Below, one piece after another: positions 44,145-55,108 of a DNA stretch of 64,000 nt. Position numbers and translations under genes: made by a program. The stretch spans positions 82,824,001 through 82,888,000 of the forward strand of contig CM074862.1 of assembly GCA_037501455.1 (NCBI GenBank). The letters run 5' to 3'. This DNA comes from Lantana camara (lineage: Eukaryota > Streptophyta > Magnoliopsida > Lamiales > Verbenaceae). The notes below the pieces were generated by a model that was given only the letters and a program-made list of their open reading frames with translations, was not told the origin of the DNA and made no database searches. Positions within the stretch are counted from its first letter, which is position 1. Each line of letters opens with the position of its first letter.

Positions 44145-45851
44145 TCCTGAAGTGGTATCAGAGCTCTAGGTTGCAAAACCGAGCTCTTGAGTCGTGTTGA
44201 GTCTGTCTAGGTCGTACGGCATAGGAATAACTGCGCATTACATTTGTTTGACTTGATGCTTTGACCCTTCGGCATGAATTATTTCGTGATTATTGAATGT
44301 GTGCACATTATGACTTTGATTATGCAACATCTTGTTTTATGTGCTTTCTAAATTGCAAATAATTATTGCATTTACGTGATATATGTGTTACATTTCATTT
44401 GCATCCTAATCCACATGCATCGAATTTAGTGTTTGAATTTCAGGGTGCCCTATGAGTCAACACTGAGATTTCCCTCCGTCAACACTATCTATTGGCCCTA
44501 CAACGAAAAAATACCATAATTCGAAGATGAAAGGATTATCTACCAAGATCAATGTTCATGAAAAGGTTCAGAGTTGAAGGAATAAGATTTGCTATATTGA
44601 CCTACTACCTTAAAGTCAATTGAAAGATGTAGTTTGACTAATTTTAATCTTGAGGATTCGTTCATCTGAAAGTAATCACCTTGTTGAGGAAATGAGTCAA
44701 TGGAGGAGAGTCGGATCAAGTAGAACCGTTTTGAAGGAGTTGGATGAGCTTTCACCTTGATGATTCGTTTATTTGGAAGTAGTCACCTTGTTGATGGAAA
44801 CGAGTTAATGTAGAAGAATTCAATCAAATAAGATCCGATCAAGTTCAAGGGATGTGGATAGGTAACCATGTTACTTAAGCAACAAACTACAAACCATCGG
44901 TGAGAGTTGAAGGTTTTGGTGCCGTTTAAAGTTAACAAACGACAAGAGAAGATTGGTTGTTAGCTCTTTGGGTGTTTTCTTTCTGCTGAGATGGAAGATT
45001 CTGCTGAGATGGGATCACATAGATGCCAAAAGGTTTTATTCAAGTTTTAGAATCATATACCATGGATTGCTTTGGGAATGATTAATACCACTAGCGTCGA
45101 ACTTAGCTCTGAGATAGATTTCTGATTGACAACCGATTTATGGGTAATTTCTTGAAGATGAACAAGTTAAGGTTTCACACATGAATTAGGATTCTTGGTG
45201 GGAATCGAAGATGATTCTGATTGAACAAGGGCTACGGTCTGCTAGAGAGTTGGATTATAAGTATGCTTGTTGGATCACCTCGTCACACAAAAAGGATTCA
45301 AAGACGAAGAAGTCCAGTTGACGAGTTTTGCATCATTGCCGGTTTAATCAACTCCTACCATTTTGTCTCAACTTCTTGTCAAGAGTTTGACACTACGGTG
45401 ATCGGTACGCCAAGCATTCATGGCATTTGCACACATGCATCGTTTAAATACTCTTATCTTGTTTTTCTTGGTGTGGGTGACGACCATTGTTATTTTAATT
45501 GTGATAACTTGGATACCTGATCTAGTATTTGTAACCCGAAATTTCTACTTGTTATGAACTGTTGCTGAAATGAATGAGTTATGTACTTATGCGAACTATT
45601 CATGCCTATGTGATTTAAAACACTCTTGATCTCTCACTAACTTCTCATATGACGTACATACATATTGTAACCTTATTCTACAGGGATTCCATCGCGATAT
45701 CCCTCTTGAGTCGAGGTATGAGCATTGCATCTATACTCAAGGGACACCGATATCAGTTGTACAAGGTACACCAAACATGCATCACATACTTTTCGTCAAG
45801 TGTTATTCTAATAAGTGTATGTATGAATAACTGATCAGTGGATTTCAGCAT

Positions 45852-46252
45852 AAGAGAGACCTTAGGTTCTCTCTTTTTACGTGTTGGAGAGATGTAGGAT
45901 TCTCTCTATTTATGTGGTAGAAAGATGTTGGATTCTTTCTAAGTTTTGTGCGCGAGAGATGTTTGATTCTCTTGTACTTAGATATTCAGAGATGCTGGAT
46001 TCTTTTGAAACTAGGGGTTTGAGGAATGCTGGATTTTCTCAAACTAGTATGTTGGGAGATGTTGGAATCTGTCCGACTTAGGCCGAGAGACGGGGTTCTC
46101 TCCAATCTGCGCTTGAGAGACGGGGTTCTCTCAATTATGTGCTTGAGAGATGGGGTTCTCTTGATTCTGTGCTTGAGAGACGGGGTTCTCTCAAATCTGT
46201 ACTCGAGAGACGGGGTTCTCTCACCTCCTGTGCCGAGAGATGGGATTCTCTC
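45852..46252 (+). repeat. Array of 13 hairpin-forming units in the LARD internal region
   Basis: Each unit is a short stem around gagaga/tctctc with a 6-8 nt G-rich loop. The last six are spaced exactly 30 bp apart (gagaga at 46085, 46115, 46145, 46175, 46205 and 46235; loop usually cggggt). Seven diverged units precede them, with arms starting at about 45852, 45887, 45919, 45954, 45987, 46018 and 46054. Stems change in pairs, for example agaaaga/tctttct at 45919-45940 and ttgagaga/tctctcaa at 46113-46134. ORFs crossing it simply follow the repeat. Confidence 0.8.
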
Positions 46253-46542
46253 TTGTCTGCTATGGTTGCGTTACGCGTTGTCCTGATAACGGTCTGCAAG
46301 TGACGAGTTTACGACGCCATCGAATTTGAGTGCAGTGACAACTATTCGTCGTATGAGAATGATCGAACAACATGATGAAAGCAACGGTCCAGTACTCAAA
46401 TGATCCCAATGACAACGAGACATCGCCAGAAAGGTTCAGTAAAGACAACGAGAGTAAACTTCACAACGGAGGCTATGTTTTACACAACTCCTCGAGAAGG
46501 GTTAAGACACTATCAACTCGAAGCTTTTCTAGCTCAGGAGTG

Positions 46543-46578
46543 GAACCTGGGGACCAGGTTCTCTTAAGGGGGGAAGGT
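46543..46578 (+). other. LARD pre-PPT hairpin and polypurine tract
   Basis: Arms gaacctgg (46543-46550) and ccaggttc (46554-46561) form a perfect 8-bp stem with loop gga, followed by tctcttaa-type text and the purine tract aaggggggaagg (46566-46577) at the 3' LTR border. Against Tekay one stem pair is C-G here and T-A there. Confidence 0.8.
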
Positions 46579-49500
46579 TGTAACACCCCGTATTTTCGGA
46601 GCAAGATACGATGTCGTTCTCGTGCGATTAGATTGTTATTTATTTAACTCTGCTTATGTTTGAATTGCATTATTTATGTTTTATTAGTTCGATGGACTCG
46701 ATTTCAATCTTATGAAAATATGTGAACTTAATTGAAATATGTGTTTAATACTTATTTGCTCTTTAACTTAAATTATGTGGGTTGATTTGAAATTAACTAA
46801 AATTGGAAATCTATTTCTAATTATGAGAAATTCAATTTGGACTTATTTAAGTACTACTCTAAATCTTGGGGCTGAATTTATAACTCTAAAATCTATAATT
46901 TGGGCTTAATTGAATCTTACTTAAACCCGTGGACTCAATCGCATGACCTAAGTTCTTGAGGGACTTAATTGCAATTTTGGGAGAATTGATCCCTTCTTCA
47001 ACCGAGAACCCTAGTGCTGCCATTCATTCTTCCCATTCTTTCCCCTTCGTCTTCAGCAGCAACGGCGCTGCAACTCCTCCACATCTCCGCCAACCACGCC
47101 AAATATGCCGCCTCACGCACCACCGCGACTCAGCAACGCCGCCACAGAACCACCCCTGTTTCCTTTCTTCTTCTCCCCTTCGCCTTCACAAGCAGCAACG
47201 ACGCACCACCACCTTCAATCGCCGACCACCATCTCTCACCCTCTCGTCGGCGACTCACCACCATTCCAGAACCACCACTGCAATCTCACGTGCCACCGCG
47301 GCTTCAGCCAAGAGCCCACCATCATCGGCCTTCATTCCAGGCGATTACCCCCACCAACTCCTTTCTCTTTCTTTCTCATCCCCAGATCTGAAGTAAGGGA
47401 ACTAGGACCTCCAGCGAGTCAGTCGGCCGAGAAATCCCCATCCTTTCCGATGAGCTCCGCCATCCGCCGGCCACGGTCTAGAAAGGGCCACCACCCATCT
47501 CCGATTTTCCTTCGCTGGTTCAGATCGAGAAGAGGGAGAGAAAACCCCTCTCATCCCTCTGTTTCTACCACATACCCAGCACCTCTGTTTGTCCTTCGCT
47601 ACCGGGATTTAGCCTCAACTCCGATAGCGCCGGCGGGACACCGACGCCTTGACCTTCACCACAGCCGGTCGCCACCGCTTCACTGCTCTCCATCAAGAAG
47701 AATGGTGCAGCAACTTCCCTAATTCGTACGCCGTGGCAGCCATGCTTGCCAATCATCCTCGCTGCTGCTTCTTCCAATTGTAAATCTCTTGTTTTGTTTT
47801 TCGTTTTTCTTCATTCTCTATATGAATTTAGTTGTATTATTATTTTAATATTCAATATAAATGTGAACTCTGAAGTATAATCTCGTTTTGTTTGTAATGG
47901 GAACTTATGTGAATTGCTGGTATAATTAAAAATCTGAATTTGTTTATGTAACCCTCAAATTTATAACTGATGGAATTGTTATCTTTATTGAATTGCATAT
48001 CCGTATATTTAGAATAAAGTAATGTAACTAATGTGTTAGATTATTGTAATCCTGTTAATTAGCTTAATGACGCATGCTTGGAATTTTGTAAATTGAATTT
48101 GAGTATGGGTTAATCGTAAATATATCTAAATTTTGGTTCCGAATTGAGATTTGGTTGTAAAATGGTTTTATTTTGCCTAATGGAGATTTGCGTGAGTATG
48201 TACTGTATTAACATGATAGTGCCTTGTATATGTATATATATATGTACTAGATTAGTTCTAATTAAATTGAATCTTGAGATAATTAAAGTGCTTGTACTTC
48301 CTAATTTGACTCGCAAAGTGGTACATGTATGTTTATAGCTTTGAATGAATGCGATGCTAGATTTATGTAAATCCAAATCGTAAATTATGAAATTGTTAAT
48401 CTAATCTTGTGTTTGACTAATAGCTGATTTAATTGGTTAATTTGCATTTAATGAGAATATTGTATCAACTTGGGTTGAGGTTGGATGTTGTATGTAAGAT
48501 GAATATTTAGAAATCGTAATGCATAGTTTTAACACTGTGGTAATGTAAATTTTGGTAAATGCCGTTATCCATTAAAGCTATAGTAAAGGTTAGTATGTTT
48601 TATATGAATCTCATATGCAATGGAATATATTGTTTAAACTTGATTTTCATATGGTATCTTTTAAATGGAATTAGCTTTAATGGAGTCTACTCACTTAAAG
48701 AGTTAGTGTGGTGCTGTGTTAACTGGTTGGTATGATGAATTGGAAATTGGGTGCACGTGTGTTTTGTCTGTATATAAATACCTTTTGGATTAATATGTAT
48801 ACACATGATTTAACCTTCTAATTAAGTATAACACTAACATGTATTAAATTGGGCGGGTTTAATTAAGAATTTCATTGTTAAGAAATACAGGTTGGAATAT
48901 TATTGTATTGTAAAAATGTAATTACCTTGTAAATTGTTATGTGATTTGATCTGATAAGAAAATTGTAACTAATAGGAACGAGGTGGATCTTCGTGGTTAA
49001 CTTGCTTAGACTTGATTAGTGTTTGGTTGTTGTAAACAGGTTAAGTAGCTAATTGACTCATGCGATAATTGAATTGTGTGTTTATTTGCTATTTTGGATA
49101 TTAATTATGCACATGAACACTTTCATGTCATTCTCATAATTTATGTGTACATGTCATCGCATTCCCTGACATCTCATAATCATTGCCGTGCGTCTCTGTG
49201 GTTCATATTTGAGTCGTGTCTCATGAGTACATTGTATTCCCTTTTCTGTACAGTGATCTCCAGGGTGGAGACAACTTGATCGAGTATGCATTCGTCTTGT
49301 CAGTTCTGGTATCTCGTCGTTTCTCAGGTGAGGTTTAGAATTTTGTATAGTTAAACGACCTATGACCCCAATATGATGATTTCAATCCCCGCATGCGATT
49401 ATATACTATATATACGATTAAATATGTGTTGGATATGATGTGATTATGACCTTATGATACAACTTCAGTTTTTGGAAATTAAGTATGAAGGCATATGTAA

Positions 49501-50580
49501 GCTATTTCGCAAAGTTAAGTTATGTTATGATTATGTAGCGAGATTGCCATGAAAGTTGGTATATGTTATGTTTTGTTCTGTTATGGGGCCCGGGAACTAC
49601 GGGTAAGGAATCCCTGGGACGGTATAGGGCCGTCAAGGCTCGGCCTGTGCGTAGTCTCCATCTGTATGAAAAGGATCTACTAGGACCCACCAGGAGGTTT
49701 GGTTGGGAAACGGAGTCCTGAGGGTTTGAGTAGCATTGGCACTCCCCTAGACTGTATGGATGGTTAGGGTCGCGCAACCCTACCATCACCCGGAGTTGAG
49801 GTTGGTATGTTATTTCTGTTTTGTTATGATATGAGGAGTTGAGGTTGGAAGCTCGTACTCGCCGAGCATATGGTATGATATGTTATGGGAATCATGAATC
49901 GGAATAGAGTTTCTGAAAAATGTTTTCTAAGTATATATATATTTATATATTTGGGTTTTGCTTTGAAACGCTTTGGTATGCAACACCTATTCCCGGTTCA
50001 TGAGTCCACCCTTTTGATATGTGTTGTGCTCTGTATATATATATATATTGTGGGTGTGCGTTAGCCCCCCTCACTTAGTCGGTTGACTGACACCTCATTT
50101 TATCTTTTAGTTTGCAGGATTCCTTTTGGCTTGAGCTAGGCGGAAGTGAGTCTTCGGTGTCACTATTGTCAGTCTAGTGGTGTTAGGATGCATTTGTCGC
50201 ATACTTTACTTAGGTTATGTATTTATGTTTCACACTTGAAGGTTATGTTTATGTTCCACTTAGACTTAAACCCGTGTGGGGTTAGTAAGCTAGTACTTGG
50301 ATGTTAACAGATATTATGATGATACTTATGTTGTTTATTATGTTGGATTATGAATTGATATTCGGGATTAGGTATCTATGCTAGTTGAACCCATCACGTG
50401 TTCTGCATGTTGATTAAATTGCTTCCGCACTCTGAGTTTGTCAAGTTAGATCCGCCTAGCCTAGTGTGTGAGTTGGTCTCCCGTTCGCTATGATTCGGAT
50501 TCGGGCATGGACTTTCCATTTCGTGACCGGGTCTGGGTCTTAGTGCGGGGGATGTGGCATCCTCCGTTTGGGGTGTTACA
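46579..50580 (+). repeat. LARD 3' LTR (4002 bp)
   Basis: It begins TGTAACACCCCGTATTTTCGG and ends GGGGTGTTACA, followed by CAAAT. It is collinear with 40134-44144 throughout, with scattered single-base changes and shorter (TA)n runs (near 48230 and 50035). The C-rich section lies at about 47010-47780. Confidence 0.9.
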
Positions 50581-51175
50581 CAAATTTTGAATTAAATTCC
50601 TAGCATTCCATCAATAGGTTTTAAGTTTAGTAAGTGAAATTAGTTATTGTCCGCGAGTCGTGGGATAGCTAGTGGAGCTTATTAGTTCTTAGTTACCTAA
50701 TTGATCATTTTAAATGATCAATATTTCATGGTTAATTTTAGCAAGGGGGATGTCCGCGAGTCGTGGGTCGTTCGAACTAAGTTTTGATCATGATCTTATG
50801 ATTGATGGGTCTAGCTTAACGCCTAAGTAAATATGGATGTCGCACGAGTCGTGGGTCCATATTGAAAGATAGGTGATGCAAAAATAATTACTAAGAGTTC
50901 TAAAGGTGTTAGAATTGGTAAGTTGTACCTACCTAGGGTTCTTACTTAGAATGTCCGCGAGTCGTGGGTTCGAGGTAAAATGCCTAGGATCTTAGTACCC
51001 ATTGGGAAACGTGTTCCTCTTAGATCTTTGGGAATTCTAGATCTTTGAAAAACAGTGGGAGCTACATTAGATTAAAGACCTTATCTTTTGTATATCGTTA
51101 TAATTCAGCATGCTCACATAATTCTCTGTTTTACCATTTAGGTCGTAGATTCTGTGATTCTCTACGTGTTTTGAA
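50581..51175 (+). mobile_element. Angela-C1 leader, part 2, with fourfold palindromic motif
   Basis: It resumes the leader at CAAAT. The near-palindrome ccgcgagtcgtgg occurs at 50651-50663, 50754-50766 and 50955-50967, and a variant gcacgagtcgtgg at 50842-50854. A 21-bp palindrome (ttgatcattt, then t, then aaatgatcaa) lies at about 50701-50721. The gag ATG follows at 51176. The same four motifs occur in Angela-C3 (60880-61205). Confidence 0.8.
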
Positions 51176-51999
51176 ATGGCAACCAAAAACCCTATTGTAT
51201 CGATCCTCGAGTCAAACAAGTTGACTGGTCCCAACTATTCTGAATGGCTGAGGAATCTAAAAATCATTTTAGATTCTGAGAAGAGAACTTATGTTCTCTT
51301 CGAAGGGGAGCCTAGTCCCGAAGGGGACGCTCCCACTCGGGCCGAGCGGGATGCGATTCAGAAGTGGAAGGATGATAATCTCCAAGCCCGTTGCCTTATG
51401 TTGGCTAACATGTCTCCGGACTTGCAAAGGTAACATGAGGCCATGGAATTCGCTTGGGAGATTTATGACCACTTAGAGCAACTTTACCGCCCTCATGAAC
51501 GTGTTACAAGGTATAACACTTCAAAGGAATTGTTCCACTTAAGAATGAGGGAAGGTTCAAGTGTCCATAAATATGGACTCAAGTTTCTTACCCTTACTGA
51601 GAAACTTGCTTCCATGGACATGCCACTGAAAGATGAGCTTTCAGTGGATTTGTTGCTAGCTTCGCTCCCACCATCATTCAACCCATTTGTCCTTAATTTC
51701 AATATGAATCATGCTGGTGCTACTGTAGCTGAGCTGATTAGTCAGCTTGTGACTGCTGAACGCACGATCACGAAGGACAATAAGGTTTTGATGGTGAATG
51801 CTCCGTCTTCCTCTTCTGGGCCTTCTAAAGGTAAGGGCAAGAAAGCCCAAAGGAAGAAGAAGAAACCCCTTAGGCCCACTGGTGGCATTTCGAAGGGGAA
51901 GGCCCAAAAGAAGAAGCGTGATCAGAAAGAGGATGTTTGCTTCCATTGTGGCAAAGCGGGACATTGGAGGAGAAACTGCCCAGAGTACAAGGCTACTCT
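51176..51999 (+). pseudogene. gag: Angela-C1 gag (one nonsense codon)
   Basis: Copia Gag forms the particle and binds RNA. The start is the ATG at 51176 (MATKNPIVSILESNKLTGPN), identical in position to C3 and right after the leader. The frame is open except for TAA at 51431-51433, where C3 has CAA (Gln). Domains: a retrotran_gag-like N-terminal half (NYSEWLRNLKIILDSEKRTY, LEQLYRPHERVTRYNTSKEL, LLLASLPPSFNPFVLNFNMN), a Lys-rich linker (KGKGKKAQRKKKKPLRP) and one zinc knuckle, CFHCGKAGHWRRNC, C-X2-C-X4-H-X4-C, at 51938-51978. Gag continues without a stop into protease, as is normal in copia elements. Confidence 0.88.
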
Positions 52000-53350
52000 A
52001 AAAAAAGGTATCTTTCTCGTTGAAGTAAATCTTTCTATTAATTCTAGTTCTTGGGTACTTGATACCGGTTGTGGAACTCATATCTGTAATGATGTACAGA
52101 TGCTAAGTGAAGTTCAACAACTCAAAGAAGGAGAATGTGTCTTGAAGATCGGCGATGGCTCAAACGTTGAAGCTCGAGCTTTAGGCACAATTAGATTAGA
52201 TTTAGGTAGTTTTGAGTTAGTCTTGAATAAAGTCCTTTATGTACCGAGCATTATTCGTAATATAATTTCAGTTCCAGATTGTGAAGGTTATGAAACTTAT
52301 ATTAAGAATGGTAAATATTTTATCAAACGGAACAACTCTTCCGTTCACATCGGTACTCTAAGTAATGGACTTTACCTAACTCAAAATATCAATATCATGA
52401 ATATACAACGAGAAACGAAGCGTAAGAGAGATGACAAAGTTTCATCTCCCTTATGGCACGCTAGATTAGGACACATTTCCAAGAACAGAATTAGCAAGAT
52501 AAACACTTTAGGATCATTCTCTGAAAATGATATTAAGGAGTTAACTTCTTGCGAATCCTGTCTCAAAGGAAAAATGTCCAAAGTTCCTTTTAAAGGAACT
52601 GTGGAACGTGCCACTAAGGTTTTGGAATTGATCCATACTGATGTTTGTGGACCGCTTAGTGTAAGCACTAGAAACAATCATCAGTATTTCATAACCTTTA
52701 CTGATGACTTCAGTCGGTATGGTTATGTATACTTGATGAAGTATAAATCTGAAGCTTTTGAGAAATTCTTAGAATTTCAAAAGGAGCTTGAGAACCAAAC
52801 TGGTCACAAGATCAAAGCACTTCGATCTGATCGAGGAGGCGAGTATCTTAGTGAAGAATTCCTTAATCATCTCAAAGATAATGGGATTATCCCTCAGTGG
52901 ACTCCTCCGGGGAACTCCTCAGCTTAATGGAGTTTCTGAGAGAAGGAATCGAACCCTACTTGATATGGTTCGTTCCATGATGAGTTTCACTGACTTACCA
53001 CCTTCTTTCTGGGGTTATGCCCTAGAAAGTGCAGCAAAGATTTTGAATCTAGTTCCCTCTAAGTCAGTCCCTAAAACGCCCTATGAAATGTGGCATGGTA
53101 AAATCCCCAGTTATTCTTACTTAAGAATTTGGGGTTGTCCTGCTTACGTGAAGAGGACAGTGGGAGATAAGTTAGAATCTCATTCTAACTTATGCTACTT
53201 TGTAGGTTATCCTAAGGAATCCATAGGATACTACTTCTATGATCAATCTGAGCAAAAGGTGTTTGTTTCCAGAAATGCCACTTTTCTTGAGGAACCGTTC
53301 CTTAAAGAAAAGAAAGGCAAGATCATAGAATTAGAAGAAGTACAAAGTGA
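52000..53350 (+). pseudogene. Angela-C1 protease and integrase (one frameshift)
   Basis: The protease active site is WVLDTGCGTHIC with Asp at 52061-52063 (D-T-G). Relative to C3 two codons are missing near 52278. The pre-integrase zinc domain (PLWHARLGHISKNRI, then LTSCESCLKGKM) leads to the integrase core: Asp 52640-52642 (IHTDVCGPL), Asp 52829-52831 (RSDRGGEYL) and Glu 52938-52940 (NGVSERRNRTLLDMVRSMM). A single extra G in the G-run near 52910 shifts the frame between the second Asp and the Glu. The core then continues with LPPSFWGYALESAAKILNLV, IWGCPAYVKR and the GYPKESIGYYFYD segment. The integrase precedes RT, which defines Ty1/copia. Confidence 0.88.
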
Positions 53351-55092
53351 CCCCACGCCACCCACTGAAGAAACGTCCCCTACTGATCAACCACAACCAA
53401 TCACGAATTTCGATACACATGAAAAACCTCATCTAAGGTGTTCTGAACGCACTCCTAGACAGCCGGAGAGATGGTATGGATTCTTCCATGAAATCTCTCA
53501 AAAGGATAATGATCCTTTAACATATGAGGAGATACTTTCAGATTCTGACTCTGAACAGTGGATAGAAGCCATGAAATCCGAAATGGATTCCATGAACTCC
53601 AACCAAGTTTGGACCTTGGTAGATTTGCCTGATGGGGTCAAACCCATAGGTTGCAAATGGATCTTTAAGAGAAAGCTTGGAGTTGATGGAAGCATTGCAG
53701 CCTACAAAGCAAGACTGGTTGCAAAAGGATTCACTCAAAGACCCGGCGTGGACTTTGATGAAACTTTTTCGCCAGTTGCAATGCAAAAGTCTATTCGGAT
53801 CATGCTTGCCATTGCTGCATATTATGACTATGAGATATGGCAAATGGATGTGAAAACTGCCTTTCTCAATGGTGACATTGACAAAGACATTTATATGGAG
53901 CAACCCATAGGTTTCACATTCAATGGGAGTGAGCAAAAGGTTTGCAAACTCCAAAGATCAATCTATGGATTGAAACAGGCTTCTAGGAATTGGAACATTC
54001 GATTTGATGAGTCAGTCAAAGCATTTGGCTTCATTCAAATTTCGAATGAGTCCTGTGTGTATAGAAAGGAATTGGAGACCTCAGTGCAATTCTTAGTACT
54101 TTATGTTGATGACATCCTTCTTTTTGGGAATTCGAAGGATGACATGAAAGTGACTAAGTTATGGTTATCGAACCAATTCGAGATGAAAGATCTTTGTGAC
54201 GCGTCCTATATCCTTGGAATTAAAATCTATAGAGATAGATCTAGAAGGTTAATAGGACTATCACAGTCGATGTACATTGACAAAGTATTGAAGAGATTCA
54301 ATATGGAGTCAGCAAAGGTTAAGAACCTTCCTATGAGTGTAGGAACATGTCTTTCAAAGAAGATGTGTCCTAAGACCAACCTTGAGAAGGAAAGAATGAC
54401 TCATACACCTTATGCATCAGCAATAGGTAGTATAATGTATGCAATGTTTTGTACTCGACCGGATGTGGCTTATGCACTTACTGTAACAAGTCGTTTCCAA
54501 TCTGACCCTGGAGATGGTCACTGGGCTGCCGTGAAGAATATTCTTAAATACTTGAAAAGTACTAAAGATTTATTCTTAGTTTACGGAGGTCAGAAAGATC
54601 TTACTGTCGAAGGATACTGCGATGCGAGCTTTGCATCTGACTTAGATGATTTTAAGTCAATGTCAGGATACATTTTCTGCCAAAACGGCGGAGCAGTGAG
54701 TTGGAAGAGTTCCAAGCAAACTACCACTGCAGATTCGACCACTGAGGCCGAATACTTGGCTGCAAATGATGCAGCTAAGGAAGGTGTTTGGATTAGAAAC
54801 TTCATTCAAGAATTGAATGTTGTTCCTAGCATGAAAAACCCCATTACTGTGTTTTGTGACAACACTGGGGCGGTTGCTCAAGCAAGAGAACCAAGATCTC
54901 ACCAACGGACCAAGCACATTATGAGGAAGTATCACCTAATCCGTGATATTATCAAAAAGAGGAGATGTGCTAATTGAGAGGGTCACATCAGCAGAGAACG
55001 TGGCAGATCCACTTACTAAACCCCTTAGTCGAGAAGCTTTCCAAGGTCATCTTCAGAAGATGGGACTTAGAGTAGCTTTAGAATGGCTTTGA
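53351..55092 (+). pseudogene. Angela-C1 reverse transcriptase and RNase H (one frameshift near the end)
   Basis: The linker (PTPPTEETSPTDQPQ) is followed by RT: EQWIEAMKSEMDSMNSNQVW, GCKWIFKRKLGVDGSI, YKARLVAKGFTQRPGVDFDE, then WQMDVKTAFLNGDIDKDIYM and the catalytic loop YVDD at 54102-54113 with both Asp. SRNWNIRFDESVKAFGF and YILGIKIYRDRSRRLIGLSQ follow. RNase H shows EGYCDASFASDLDDFKSMSG and TTEAEYLAANDAAKEGVW. An extra A in the A-run near 54955 shifts the frame in DIIKR; in the original frame the protein would run to TGA 55090-55092. The enzyme domains themselves look undamaged. Confidence 0.88.
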
Positions 55093-55093
55093 C

Positions 55094-55108
55094 GGGCAAG
55101 TGAGAGAT
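55094..55108 (+). other. Angela-C1 polypurine tract
   Basis: The tract gggcaagtgagagat lies between the pol stop codon and the 3' LTR start (TGTTAGG at 55109). It is the plus-strand primer and is typical of copia elements. Confidence 0.75.

Larger units (their letters stand above)
44145..46578 (+). mobile_element. LARD internal region
   Basis: The primer site tggtatcagagct is at 44153-44165. Text before 44454 (gtgtttgaatttcagg then gtgccct) parallels the Tekay sequence before its gag start (gtgtttgattttatagg then atgcctc), so the gag ATG has become GTG; no gag follows. The largest frame is 99 codons (45221-45520) without a domain. A 13-unit hairpin array occupies 45852-46252. The region ends in a hairpin (46543-46561) and purine tract before the 3' LTR. 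Confidence 0.75.
40134..50580 (+). mobile_element. LARD: non-autonomous Tekay-like element nested in the Angela-C1 leader
   Basis: TGTAACACC...GGGTGTTACA termini are flanked by a perfect 5-bp duplication, CAAAT (40129-40133 and 50581-50585). Two LTRs of about 4.0 kb enclose a 2.43 kb internal region (44145-46578) with an initiator-Met primer site and a polypurine tract but no gag, protease, RT or integrase. The primer site with its next bases (ctctaggttgcaaaac), the pre-PPT hairpin and the tract closely match the Tekay element at 3364 and 8768-8803, so a Tekay-type element could mobilise it. The LTRs look nearly identical, suggesting recent insertion. Confidence 0.88.

Noticed and set aside
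45852..46252. Possible CRISPR-like array (regular 30-bp units)
   Set aside because: Units are contiguous imperfect hairpins without unique spacers, inside a plant retrotransposon.
45881..46286. ORFs with a repeating RDGVLS pattern in the LARD
   Set aside because: The peptide repeat simply mirrors the 30-bp DNA repeat; 30 is divisible by three, so frames stay open by arithmetic.
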